A stretch of DNA of 34,246 bases from an uncultured Alphaproteobacteria bacterium (GCA_944393745.1 CALYBD010000026.1:1-34246); one strand, 5' to 3'; positions 19,153 through 26,579 are shown, counted from the first letter of the stretch. Numbers and translations are program-made. The notes: generated by a model from the sequence alone, not told the origin.

Positions 19153-19998
19153 GTGCCCAAACATTTTCATATTTCCGTAAAAACGCTTGTTATCACGGCA
19201 ACGGCGGCATTAATCGGCGCCTGCGGATTGGCCGGACTGCCGGATCCGTTTACGCAAAGAACAATTGTTACGCCAAAGGCGCCGTCTTCGGTTATTGTTT
19301 GCCGTTCTCAGCAATGTGCGCCGGCCAGAACGAATATGACACGCGAATTTTTATACAACAGCCTGTTGAACCTGTTTGACAACAACGTGGAAACAACCGT
19401 TTTAATCTGTGACGCCGATCCAAGTTCCAGAATGTGTTTTGAAAATTATATTCAATTTAATATCAAAGCAGGCGTTACACCGGCTACCGTCGTTATCGAT
19501 TCTGCAAAAATCCTGAATGTTAAACTGAAAAAAGACGAACAAATCCTCAGCGTCGCATTGGATTATAATATGCATTTCAATGCGATCAAGCCGGCCTGCA
19601 TGAATTCGCAAAACGCGTTGTTCGTTAAATCCCCCGATTACGTTTTAATGGAAGACACCGGTTATGTGTGCAAGTTCACCACGACATCGGATTCTTTGAT
19701 TTCAACCGTGTTTGCCATTGATTACGTGGATTTGGATTACGGAGTTATCGGCGCGAATTATTCGTTCGGTGTTGCCGGACCGGCATACGGCGGCGGAACG
19801 GGATATATGTTGATGCGTTTCCAAAAGAATGCCTTCCCGTCCGATCCGAAAAAATTTGTCCTGCCGAAAGGCCCGCAGGAAACGCCGACCATGCCGACAA
19901 CCCCCACGGGTAAACCGCAGCAGGAATACGGCGTCAAAACAGATGCGGCAAAGTTGGCTCCCGGACAATATAAAGTCAAACCGTTGCCGTTAAAATAA
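19153..19998 (+). CDS. Lipoprotein of unknown function
   Basis: The GTG at 19153 is chosen because AGAGG lies 6 nt before it; a TTG five codons upstream is open but lacks such a site. The signal ends in the lipobox LIGAC, so the Cys near residue 24 should be lipidated. The mature part has six cysteines in loosely spaced pairs (VICRSQQCAP, LICDADPSSRMCF, PACM, YVCKF), suggesting disulfides in the periplasm. The central part is beta-rich, including a Gly-rich segment VAGPAYGGGTGYMLMRF. The last 45 residues are Pro/Thr-rich and disordered-looking. No family is recognised. It lies 19 nt before anmK on the same strand and probably shares its transcript, which hints at an envelope role. Confidence 0.75.
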   Translation: MPKHFHISVKTLVITATAALIGACGLAGLPDPFTQRTIVTPKAPSSVIVCRSQQCAPARTNMTREFLYNSLLNLFDNNVETTVLICDADPSSRMCFENYIQFNIKAGVTPATVVIDSAKILNVKLKKDEQILSVALDYNMHFNAIKPACMNSQNALFVKSPDYVLMEDTGYVCKFTTTSDSLISTVFAIDYVDLDYGVIGANYSFGVAGPAYGGGTGYMLMRFQKNAFPSDPKKFVLPKGPQETPTMPTTPTGKPQQEYGVKTDAAKLAPGQYKVKPLPLK

Positions 19999-20017
19999 TC
20001 TTTTGCACGAGGACGCT

Positions 20018-21394
20018 TTGTCTATAAAAACCATTGGCATTATGACCGGCAATTCCCTGGATGCCGTTGATGCGGTTCTGAGCGAATTTGACGATCACCG
20101 CATAAAAGATCTGGCTTTTCATTCCGAACCGTATCCGGCCGAATTGATTAATGATATTATGCGGCTGCGCGCTCAGATCAATGCTCATGATGGAGATCCG
20201 GGCTTTTTGAATGACAATCCTTTTTTTGAACGCGTTGTAAAAAATTATACGCTTTTAACGGCGCAAACCGTCAATGCGTTATGCCTCAAAGCCGAATGCG
20301 ACAAATCAGAAATCGCGGCCATCGGCTGGCACGGACAAACATGCGGACATTTTCCGCCTTCCATTGCCGGCGGACATCCGGTCTATACGCTGCAAATCGC
20401 CGATCCGGCACGCCTGGCCGAATTAACCGATTTGCCCGTTATCTATGATTTTCGTTCCGATGATTTAATGAACGGCGGAGAAGCTGCACCTCTGGCCCCT
20501 GTTCACAATCGTCATCTTGCCGCGGATCTGCGGGAACAAGGCACTTTTCCCGTTGCTTTTTGCAATGCCGGCAATACCGGAAACATCACGATCATTTCCG
20601 AAACAACCGATCATCAGAACGTTATGTCCGGGTGGGATATCGGTCCGTTTAACCATTTTCCCGATTTGCTGGTTCGCACGGCAAAAGGCGAACCGTGCGA
20701 TCCGGACGGACGTTACGGCAAACAAGGTCAAATCATTCCGGAATTGCTGTCGGAATTGTTTGATACGGCGGCTGTTACGCAGGAAGGAAAAAATTTTTAT
20801 TTACAGGCACCGCCGAAATCTTCGGATCCCGGCTGGTACCGCCTGAATCTTAAAGACGTTCAGGAAGAATACGGATTTAAAGATACGCTTCGGACTCTTG
20901 AATTTTTCAGTGCCTATTCTTTTTTCCACACTTTGTCTTTTATTCCCGAAAACGTCCGAATGCCCGCTGCATTTTTACTGTTCGGCGGCGGGTGGAAAAA
21001 TCCTGTTATTTTGGAAGATTTTAAAAATCTTTTTAAAACAAACGATTTTGTTTTAGAAAATCACAAACCCCTGTTTGACCGAATCAAGGCGCGGTTTGAA
21101 ACGCCGCCGCAGGTTGATTTTTCGGACAAGTACGGCTACAGCGGCGCTTATATGGAAGCACGCATTTTTGCCGACATGGCGCGTTGCCGTATTACCGGGG
21201 AACCGTTCAGTTTTCCGGAAAGCACCGGTTGCAAAACGCCGACCGTTGCCGGCATTTATGTTCTGCCGCAAAATACCGATAAAGCTTACTTGCTGACCCG
21301 TTTGATGGATCAGTATCAGACAACCGATCTGATAAAAAACGACTGGAATAAAAAATACAGCCGCGCGGCAAAAGGTTGGCAAAACAGTTTTTGA
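20018..21394 (+). CDS. anmK: Anhydro-N-acetylmuramic acid kinase
   Basis: AnmK phosphorylates and opens 1,6-anhydro-MurNAc recovered from peptidoglycan, giving MurNAc-6-phosphate. Visible blocks are GIMTGNSLDAVDAV at the N-terminus, IGWHGQTCGHFPP, NAGNTGNITII and LLFGGGWKNP near the ATP site, GYSGAYMEARIFADMA, and GCKTPTVAG. The TTG at 20018 is preferred: GAGGA lies 4 nt before it, and it starts the protein at the conserved N-terminal strand (SIKTIGIMTGNS). An upstream in-frame TTG at 20003 lacks such a site. At 458 residues it is longer than the 370 or so of E. coli AnmK. The extra length is partly in the insert around 40-75 and the C-terminal tail. MurQ is not in the window. Confidence 0.9.
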   Translation: MSIKTIGIMTGNSLDAVDAVLSEFDDHRIKDLAFHSEPYPAELINDIMRLRAQINAHDGDPGFLNDNPFFERVVKNYTLLTAQTVNALCLKAECDKSEIAAIGWHGQTCGHFPPSIAGGHPVYTLQIADPARLAELTDLPVIYDFRSDDLMNGGEAAPLAPVHNRHLAADLREQGTFPVAFCNAGNTGNITIISETTDHQNVMSGWDIGPFNHFPDLLVRTAKGEPCDPDGRYGKQGQIIPELLSELFDTAAVTQEGKNFYLQAPPKSSDPGWYRLNLKDVQEEYGFKDTLRTLEFFSAYSFFHTLSFIPENVRMPAAFLLFGGGWKNPVILEDFKNLFKTNDFVLENHKPLFDRIKARFETPPQVDFSDKYGYSGAYMEARIFADMARCRITGEPFSFPESTGCKTPTVAGIYVLPQNTDKAYLLTRLMDQYQTTDLIKNDWNKKYSRAAKGWQNSF

Positions 21395-21411
21395 TTTTAT
21401 TTTTACTTCGG

Positions 21412-22134
21412 TTAATTTTTCTTTTCGCTGCCGGCAAAGCTGTACAGATATGTCGTATTTTTCTTTAACCATTGTTCGGCTTTTCGGTATTCGGGGCATA
21501 ATTCCCCCACAATCTGCCAGAAAGCAGCCGAATGATTCATCTGAACCAGATGGGATACTTCATGGGCAATCACATAATCCGTCACGAACAAAGGCGCCAA
21601 CCCCAACCGCCAGGAAAAATTTAAATGTCCGGATTTAGAACAACTGCCCCATCGGGACACCGTATCGCGAACCGTTACTTTTTGCACGTTTGTTTGAATC
21701 CGGGCCGCTTCTTCCCGCGCTTTTTTCAAAGCGTATGCGGCAAATTCCTTTTTTAAAAAATCCAAAACACGCCGCGGCAAATGTTCTGCCTGTCCCGACA
21801 CCCAAATAACATCTCCGGCCAGCCAAACGCCGCGTCGGGCCGCCGGAGAATGATGAATAACGACCGAACGCCCCAAAAAAGAAAAAGACATGCCGTCATG
21901 AAAAACATTTTTTTGCGGCAAACGGCGCAGCTGATCCGCAATCCAGTCCGATTTGCTGCCGGCAAACAGTAATCCTGCCCGCCGTGAAGCCCGAACAGGC
22001 AGAATTAAAACCGCCCGACCGCTGCGATTGATTTTCAAACGGATACGCTTTGCCCGGGAATTACGCTCGATAACCAGAGGAATTTCAGATCCCTGATTGT
22101 ATATAACAGCTTCTTCCCGACGGATGTTATTCAT
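21412..22134 (-). CDS. YgjP-like zinc metallopeptidase (DUF45/SprT-related)
   Basis: The 240-residue protein has the metallopeptidase signature HEVSH (residues 191-195) with a third zinc ligand His201 in MNHSAAFW. RWGSCSKSGHLNFSW at 161-175 is diagnostic of the YgjP/DUF45 group. The N-terminal half carries the usual basic IERNSRAKRIRLKI strand. Substrates of this family are poorly known; YgjP-like proteins are predicted cytoplasmic proteases. The frame is open to 22263, but that would bury 130 nt in the upstream gene. The ATG at 22134 overlaps the upstream TGA (TGATG), and is the better start. It converges with anmK, 17 nt away, with no clear terminator between them. Confidence 0.88.
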   Translation of the reverse strand: MNNIRREEAVIYNQGSEIPLVIERNSRAKRIRLKINRSGRAVLILPVRASRRAGLLFAGSKSDWIADQLRRLPQKNVFHDGMSFSFLGRSVVIHHSPAARRGVWLAGDVIWVSGQAEHLPRRVLDFLKKEFAAYALKKAREEAARIQTNVQKVTVRDTVSRWGSCSKSGHLNFSWRLGLAPLFVTDYVIAHEVSHLVQMNHSAAFWQIVGELCPEYRKAEQWLKKNTTYLYSFAGSEKKN

Positions 22135-22577
22135 CACAGATCGTCCCAATCCACGATATAGTTTTGAAATTCTTCCTCCGGCTTCGGGGAAACACACCGT
22201 CCTGCGGCCGACATACCGGCCTGATGCACGCTTAACGGCGATCCGGTAATCAACGGGTGCCATGTCGGTAAAGGCTGACCGGCGTCCAACAAGCGATACG
22301 CGCAGGTTTTGGGCAGCCAGTAACAGTACTTCAGATTTTCAGGAGTGATTTTTTTGCATTCCGGCACGTACCGACTGCGTTTTTCATAATGTCGGCACCG
22401 ACAGCTGACCCGATCCAGCAAACGGCAGGCGATGTTCGTAAAGGCCAATGTTCCGTCATCTTCAAAAACGACCTTTTCCAGACAACACTTACCGCAACCG
22501 TCGCACAAAGCTTCCCATTCTTCATGCGTCATTTCCGAAAGCTTTTTTGTTTCCCAAAAACGGTTCTGATTTTTCAA
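22134..22577 (-). CDS. UPF0260 (YcgN-type) cysteine-rich protein
   Basis: The sequence of 147 residues matches the UPF0260 family: it opens with RFWETKKLSEMTHEEWEALCDGCGKCCLEK and continues with TNIACRLLD, CRHYEKR, CKKITPENLKYCYWLPKTCAYRLL and WHPLITGSP. The ten conserved Cys suggest a metal site, as in the related YkgJ zinc/iron-binding domain; the function is not established. The start is a TTG at 22577, supported by GGAGGGG 6 nt before it, and no other start fits as well. The stop overlaps the start of the YgjP-like gene by one base, so the pair is translationally coupled. The mucR terminator lies directly upstream. Confidence 0.9.
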   Translation of the reverse strand: MKNQNRFWETKKLSEMTHEEWEALCDGCGKCCLEKVVFEDDGTLAFTNIACRLLDRVSCRCRHYEKRSRYVPECKKITPENLKYCYWLPKTCAYRLLDAGQPLPTWHPLITGSPLSVHQAGMSAAGRCVSPKPEEEFQNYIVDWDDL

Positions 22578-22594
22578 ACAACACCCCTCCTAAA

Positions 22595-22622
22595 AAAGGC
22601 ATTGCCCGAAAGCAATGCCTTT
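22595..22622 (-). terminator. Rho-independent terminator of mucR
   Basis: A perfect 11-bp stem (AAAGGCATTGC at 22595-22605, GCAATGCCTTT at 22612-22622) closes a 6-nt loop. On the minus strand it is followed by Ts and lies 5 nt past the mucR stop. It insulates mucR from the UPF0260 gene. Confidence 0.9.
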
Positions 22623-22627
22623 AAACT

Positions 22628-23035
22628 TTATTTCCTGGAGCGCATGCCCAATCCTATTTTTTTGGCCAGCCCCGAACGATGCTTGGCATAATTCGGCGCC
22701 ACCATCGGATAATCCGACGGCAGGTTCCAGCGTGTTCTGTATTCTTCCGGTGTCATATTATACGCTGTTTTTAAATGACGTTTAAGCATTTTTAATTTTT
22801 TGCCGTCTTCCAAACAAACAATATAATCCGGGAAAACAGATTTTTTAACCGGAACCGCCGGCTGCAGCTGTTCGACAGGTTCCGCCCCCTGTGCGTTGAC
22901 ACACGCCAAAGCACGGTAAACTTCCTGAATTAATTTCGGCAGTTCGGCCGCAGACGTTTCATTATTGGAAACGTGCGAAGAAACAATTTCCGTTGTAAAA
23001 GCTAAAAGATCTTCATTCGTAAAAGAGTCAGACAT
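22628..23035 (-). CDS. mucR: Ros/MucR family transcriptional regulator
   Basis: Ros/MucR proteins are alphaproteobacterial DNA-binding regulators that affect surface polysaccharide, motility and cell cycle genes and often repress themselves. The 135-residue protein has the family's helical N-terminus and the C-terminal DNA-binding block: IVCLEDGKKLKMLKRHL, MTPEEYRTRWNLPSDYPMVAPNYA and LAKKIGLG. The Ros zinc site is incomplete. Cys74 and His87 are kept, the second Cys is Asp77, and the distal His pair is replaced (HLKTAYN), as in zinc-poor members of the family. The ATG at 23035 is chosen over one at 23041 because AGGAGA lies 5 nt before it and touches the other. A good promoter and a dyad lie just upstream. 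Confidence 0.93.
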   Translation of the reverse strand: MSDSFTNEDLLAFTTEIVSSHVSNNETSAAELPKLIQEVYRALACVNAQGAEPVEQLQPAVPVKKSVFPDYIVCLEDGKKLKMLKRHLKTAYNMTPEEYRTRWNLPSDYPMVAPNYAKHRSGLAKKIGLGMRSRK

Positions 23036-23040
23036 TATCA

Positions 23041-23065
23041 TCTCCTGCTTAAATGTTACAGGAGA
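23041..23065. promoter_or_regulatory. Dyad at the mucR start site and ribosome binding site
   Basis: A perfect inverted repeat, TCTCCTG (23041-23047) and CAGGAGA (23059-23065), has an 11-bp centre. One arm contains the mucR Shine-Dalgarno sequence and the other abuts the predicted transcription start. It could be an autoregulatory operator, or a hairpin hiding the ribosome binding site if transcription starts slightly further upstream. Confidence 0.45.
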
Positions 23066-23094
23066 CTTATAAAATAAATCTGTTAAATTTTCAA
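23066..23094 (-). promoter_or_regulatory. Sigma-70 promoter of mucR
   Basis: On the minus strand TTGAAA (23094-23089) and TATAAG (23071-23066) are exactly 17 bp apart. The predicted start is near 23059, about 25 nt before the ATG. Confidence 0.6.
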
Positions 23095-23111
23095 GTATTA
23101 ATCAGTACTTT

Positions 23112-24167
23112 TTATTTCTTTTCCAAAAAACAGGCATCTCCGTAAGAAAAAAACCTGTATTCGTTTTGTATAGCGTGTCGGTATGCCGCTTTCATACAAT
23201 CCGTCCCGCAAAAAGCACACACCAACATAAATAAAGTTGAACACGGCAAATGAAAATTTGTAAACAAAGCATCCACGGCTTTGAATCTATACCCCGGCGT
23301 AATAAAAATTGACGTTTCCTGATGAAACGGATGAATTATTCCCGTTTCGTCCGCTGCGCTTTCCAACAAACGCAGGGCTGTTGTCCCGATAGAGACAATC
23401 CTTCGCCCGTCACGTTTTGCCTGTGTCAGTACACGAGCATTTTCCGCAGATATATTTCCGAATTCGGAATGCATGACATGATCTTTGGTATCCGCGACTT
23501 TAACCGGCAGAAAAGTTCCCCCGCCGACATGAAGCGTAATTTTAACGTTTTCAATGCCCATGGCGTCTATTTTTGCCAGCAGATCCTTTGTAAAATGAAG
23601 GCCTGCCGTTGGTGCGGCAACGGCACCGTCATGTTTGGCATACACGGTTTGATAATTTCTTTTATCGTCTTCATAGCCTTCCTTTTCCCGATGAATATAC
23701 GGCGGCAAAGGCATAACGCCGTATTTTTCCAAAACGGCAAATAATTCGGCGGAATCCGTTAAAAACTCCAAAATCACCGTACCGCCCTGCCCGCGCCCCA
23801 AAACGCGCGCCTGCAATGCGGCGGCCTGCGGATCGTTCGGCGGATAAAAGCAAACAATGTCACCTTCACGCAGCCGTCTGGCATTTTTAACCAAAGCTTC
23901 CCATTGATTCAGGCCGACAGCTTTGAATAACGTTGCCTCTATCGCCGCATTTCCGCGTTTTCCGAATAAACGGGCGGGAATAACCCGGGTGTCGTTAAAC
24001 ACCAGCAAATCATCCTTGCGCAGCAAAGACGGAAAATCAAAAATATGACCGTCAACAAAAGAATCCGGCGGCCGGACATGCAACAGACCGGCGGATTCTC
24101 TTGGTTCCGCCGGCCGGGAAGCTATCCTTTCTTTGGGCAGCTCAAAGTCAAAATCAGAAACTAACAA
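23112..24167 (-). CDS. queA: tRNA preQ1(34) S-adenosylmethionine ribosyltransferase-isomerase QueA
   Basis: QueA transfers the ribosyl part of SAM to preQ1 at the wobble base of GUN tRNAs, giving epoxyqueuosine. Family blocks are SDFDFELPKERIASRP near the start, LLVFNDTRVIPARLFG, APTAGLHFTKDLL, LHVGGGTFLPVK, and TNFHLPCSTLFMLV. The frame is open to an ATG at 24239, but the added 24 residues would overlap the upstream gene and are not part of the family. The TTG at 24167 places the conserved DFDFELP at residues 5-11 and gives 351 residues, the usual size. It lies 4 nt after the SUKH gene stop, which suggests cotranscription. The ribosome binding site is weak, so the exact start is uncertain. 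Confidence 0.93.
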   Translation of the reverse strand: MLVSDFDFELPKERIASRPAEPRESAGLLHVRPPDSFVDGHIFDFPSLLRKDDLLVFNDTRVIPARLFGKRGNAAIEATLFKAVGLNQWEALVKNARRLREGDIVCFYPPNDPQAAALQARVLGRGQGGTVILEFLTDSAELFAVLEKYGVMPLPPYIHREKEGYEDDKRNYQTVYAKHDGAVAAPTAGLHFTKDLLAKIDAMGIENVKITLHVGGGTFLPVKVADTKDHVMHSEFGNISAENARVLTQAKRDGRRIVSIGTTALRLLESAADETGIIHPFHQETSIFITPGYRFKAVDALFTNFHLPCSTLFMLVCAFCGTDCMKAAYRHAIQNEYRFFSYGDACFLEKK

Positions 24168-24171
24168 CGCT

Positions 24172-24612
24172 TTACAACCGAGGAGAAACAACACCTTCAA
24201 ACAAAGCGTCAAACGTATCATATTCTTCCATGACATCATGGCCGGTAAAGTCTAACACTTCGTATTTCTCGTTTGCCGTGTTGTAAACGTACAAATCATC
24301 GTCTGCGCGTCCCAACAGAACACAGCCTTCCAAATCGTCATTATATTCGGAAAAGTCTTCGTTCGCCGTAACAATGTCGTTTAACGTATAATTGCTTTCG
24401 GGATCCGTGACCTGATCGGTGCTGAAAAATTCAATACCGTTCCAGGCAAAGCCGTTGACTTCCCGTAAAAAATCAATATATCCCTGCGGAACGGCAGGCA
24501 GGCCGATTTCGGCCATATCCTTCTGACACTGAGCCAAATCTTTGCTGGAAGCGGGACGAACAATCATTGCGCCGTTGTCGTCACCCAGTTTTTTCAGAAT
24601 ATCTTCAATCAT
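24172..24612 (-). CDS. SMI1/KNR4 (SUKH) family protein, candidate immunity protein
   Basis: The 146-residue protein shows the SUKH pattern: LPAVPQGYIDFLREVNGFAWNGIEFF, an acidic middle (DFSEYNDDLEGCVLLGRADDDLYVYN) and a C-terminal TFDALF helix. In bacteria SUKH proteins are widely known as immunity proteins of polymorphic nuclease toxins, although some members have other roles. TAGGAA lies 7 nt before its ATG. It is 72 nt downstream of an HNH-type gene on the same strand and 4 nt upstream of queA. The overall acidity (many Asp/Glu) contrasts with the very basic HNH protein, as in toxin-immunity pairs. The pairing is inferred from order and family and is not proven. Confidence 0.85.
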   Translation of the reverse strand: MIEDILKKLGDDNGAMIVRPASSKDLAQCQKDMAEIGLPAVPQGYIDFLREVNGFAWNGIEFFSTDQVTDPESNYTLNDIVTANEDFSEYNDDLEGCVLLGRADDDLYVYNTANEKYEVLDFTGHDVMEEYDTFDALFEGVVSPRL

Positions 24613-24684
24613 TATTTTTTCCTAAAACAATAAAAACCTACTGCGGTGTATTTTAGAGGAGAAATTCCGTTTCATCAACGGTTT

Positions 24685-25278
24685 TTAACGTCCCTGACAT
24701 TTTTGCGCCATTTGCACAACGGCCGCATTCAGTTTTTCGCGCGGCCGGGCCGGACGTTTCCAAACCATATCATCGCTCCACGGCAGTTTAATTTTTACGC
24801 CGGCGCTTAAATTCTGATTTTTTATCTGCGGATCAATGACGTCATGATGCAATTCGTCATGCGGTTTGATCGGCATAATGATCAGATTTTTAAAATCATT
24901 TGTGCCGCCGCCGTGAATCGGCAGCTTGTGATGCACATTATACCCGTTAACGCTATAGCCTTTGCGCATGGAAGCCAGCCCCGCGTCCGTTATCCCCATT
25001 GCGCGCAGTTCTTTTTCAAAATGTTCGGCCACATACTTTAAAAAAGCCGGACGGACTTCTTTTTTAAATTGTTCACGCATGGCTTCGCGTTCTTTTTTGG
25101 GCGGCGATTTAAATTCCACTTCTTTTAAACGAAAACCATTAATGACATCAAAGTCAAACTGACCGCGTTCGGCGCGTTCCCGGTCTGCCGTCCTGATCGG
25201 GCGGCCGTTATTATAACCGTACTGCGCCCCGGGATTCCTCCGACGCGCACGCTTTGTATGGGTGTATTCTTTTACCAT
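24685..25278 (-). CDS. HNH/ENDO VII-like protein, paralog A
   Basis: This is one of four paralogs in the window (see 31491, 32161, 32824). The 197 residues run: KEYTHTK at the N-terminus, a very basic segment to 40, INGFRLKEVEF (46-56), a charged helical region, LRAMGITDAG, then the putative nuclease core GYNVHHKLPIHGGG (112-125) with His116/117, Asn131 in FKNL, His140 and His144/145. That order and spacing fits a beta-beta-alpha metal finger of HNH/ENDO VII nucleases. No signal peptide or membrane helix is seen, and the C-terminus is AQKCQGR. The ATG at 25278 has AGGA 6 nt before it; an in-frame start 10 codons upstream does not. The SUKH gene follows, suggesting a toxin-immunity unit; nuclease activity is inferred. 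Confidence 0.82.
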   Translation of the reverse strand: MVKEYTHTKRARRRNPGAQYGYNNGRPIRTADRERAERGQFDFDVINGFRLKEVEFKSPPKKEREAMREQFKKEVRPAFLKYVAEHFEKELRAMGITDAGLASMRKGYSVNGYNVHHKLPIHGGGTNDFKNLIIMPIKPHDELHHDVIDPQIKNQNLSAGVKIKLPWSDDMVWKRPARPREKLNAAVVQMAQKCQGR

Positions 25279-25297
25279 GAAAAATCCTGTATAAAAT

Positions 25298-25336
25298 AAG
25301 GTGTGCAACTGATAAACAGCCTAGCACACCTTTTTT
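25298..25336. terminator. Hairpin between TM1266-like gene and HNH paralog A
   Basis: AAGGTGTGC (25298-25306) pairs with GCACACCTT (25324-25332) over 9 bp. The 17-nt loop contains a small CTG/CAG stem. Ts follow on the plus strand, and a shorter T-rich stretch follows on the minus strand. It probably ends the transcript of the gene at 25368 before paralog A begins. Confidence 0.55.
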
Positions 25337-25367
25337 GGCAAACAAAGCAGTTTTTTGTCCAAAAAAC

Positions 25368-25613
25368 TCAGATCATTATGGTTTTGATCTGAAGATTTTC
25401 GAGTTTTTTCAATTCTTCGGACAGCTGTGTTATTTGTTCTTCCGGCGCTTCCATGACGACAGAGATAATAAACATTTTCCGCGAACGGTGCGGAACCCCC
25501 ATACGGGCTATGATAAAATCACCGTATCGGGTCAGCAGATCGTTAACGGCAGCGGCTGATTTTTCACGATGGGAAATCACGATGGCTATTTCAGCCAGTT
25601 TTAATTCGGACAT
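25368..25613 (-). CDS. TM1266-type iron-only hydrogenase system regulator (ACT-like)
   Basis: This 81-residue protein matches the small ACT-like family represented by TM1266. VISHREKSAAAVNDLLTRYGDFIIARMGVPHRSRKMFIISVVMEA has the family spacing, with the invariant ARMG(I/V)P core at 36-41. The fold is a beta-alpha-beta sandwich that usually dimerises. In other genomes it accompanies [FeFe]-hydrogenase maturation genes (hydE, hydF, hydG), none of which is in this window, so either the system lies elsewhere or the protein has another job. GGAGGAA lies 7 nt before the ATG. It is downstream of the DTW gene with a 67-nt gap. Assignment is by motif recall; other ACT-like regulators are possible. Confidence 0.75.
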   Translation of the reverse strand: MSELKLAEIAIVISHREKSAAAVNDLLTRYGDFIIARMGVPHRSRKMFIISVVMEAPEEQITQLSEELKKLENLQIKTIMI

Positions 25614-25680
25614 TTTTTATTCCTCCAAAAACAAATCCAAGCTGTTTTCAGAATAAAAGATGTTTTTTAAAAAAGCAAAG

Positions 25681-26334
25681 TCAACTTTTGTTTGATGCGG
25701 CCGTCGAGCGCAGCGCCTTATATTTTTCCAACAAACGGGCAAAAGCGTCCGTCAGCCCGGCGGAAATTTTCGGATCTTCGCCCAGATATGCCAGACACAG
25801 CGCACAGGCTTCCAACGTTGAAACGCTTTCTTTGCGGGGTTCTTTGCGCAGATTGCCGTATAAAGATCGTTTTTGCGGTACCAGCAACAAACGTTGCGTT
25901 TTCAACAGCCACGGATTGCGCCACCACAATGCTTTTGCCTGACTCCACGATCCGTCCAAAAGAATAATGCCTTCCAATTTATCCAGACATTCGGTTGTAT
26001 TATCCAGCAGATTGCCCTTACGGCTTAACGCATACAGACCGGGCGCGACCGGCGTTTCGTTTTGCGCCCCCAGATACAAAACGCCCCATTTTTTCGGATC
26101 AACCCGGCGATTTAAAACGGCATGCAACCCGGGACGCGACAAAGCAATTTCCAAACGGGCATTTTTCAGCATGGAACAAATAATGCCCGCCGTTCCCAAT
26201 TCTTTATCCTGTTCCTGAGGGTGCTGAAGAATTAAAACAAAATGACGGTTATCAAAAGGCTCTGCGTTCGTACAAACGCAGAGCTGCAATGATTTCCCGC
26301 ACCGAGCGCAGGTATTTTCGGCTGTATGTGTCAA
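25681..26334 (-). CDS. DTW-domain tRNA-uridine aminocarboxypropyltransferase
   Basis: DTW-domain proteins (TapT/TuaA) transfer the 3-amino-3-carboxypropyl group of SAM to a tRNA uridine (acp3U). The protein (217 residues) has a zinc-like cysteine cluster CARCGKSLQLCVC (9-21), HPQEQDKELGTAG, and LDGSWSQAKALWWRNPWL, the site of the DTW motif, here written D-G-S-W. RLEIALSRPGLH and RKEPRKESVSTLEA follow family usage. The start is a TTG (26334) overlapping the TGA of the DUF1150 gene (TTGA); no ATG lies before the cysteine cluster. It is the last gene of the hsp20-DUF1150 run. The specific tRNA position is not deducible. Confidence 0.88.
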   Translation of the reverse strand: MTHTAENTCARCGKSLQLCVCTNAEPFDNRHFVLILQHPQEQDKELGTAGIICSMLKNARLEIALSRPGLHAVLNRRVDPKKWGVLYLGAQNETPVAPGLYALSRKGNLLDNTTECLDKLEGIILLDGSWSQAKALWWRNPWLLKTQRLLLVPQKRSLYGNLRKEPRKESVSTLEACALCLAYLGEDPKISAGLTDAFARLLEKYKALRSTAASNKS

Positions 26335-26546
26335 TGGACGCTCATCGGTATCAGTTCATTATCCAAAACCAAAGAAACAGCCTTGTTTTCATCGTCTGTA
26401 TAAGCAAGTTCCGTTCCTTCGGCTGCATAAATGAACCACATTTTGCGATTATCAACAATCTTTTTTTTGATATACGCAATGCTGTTTACGCCCAGCCCGG
26501 CCAAATCGTCGGCCGTTATGTCTTTCTTGTCCGTTTTGATCAGCAT
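26331..26546 (-). CDS. DUF1150 family protein
   Basis: The small protein (71 residues) corresponds to DUF1150, an alphaproteobacterial family commonly found next to small heat-shock genes; its function is unknown. The recognisable core is LAGLGVNSIAYIKKK..WFIYAAEGTELAYTDD, ending with VLDNELIPMSVH. AAAGGAGG lies 5 nt before the ATG, so translation should be strong. It begins 33 nt after the hsp20 stop and its stop overlaps the start of the DTW gene, so it is very likely made from the same heat-shock transcript. Confidence 0.85.
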   Translation of the reverse strand: MLIKTDKKDITADDLAGLGVNSIAYIKKKIVDNRKMWFIYAAEGTELAYTDDENKAVSLVLDNELIPMSVH

Positions 26547-26579
26547 GACGACCTCCTTTGTTGTTTTACAGTGATTTAT

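Noticed and set aside
22135-22263. Longer start for the YgjP-like gene
   Set aside because: The extra 43 residues overlap the UPF0260 gene and do not resemble the family. The TGATG overlap at 22134 is the natural start.
24168-24239. N-terminal extension of QueA resembling a lipoprotein signal (LFLLGC)
   Set aside because: It overlaps the SUKH gene, and QueA is a cytoplasmic enzyme whose conserved start lies downstream.
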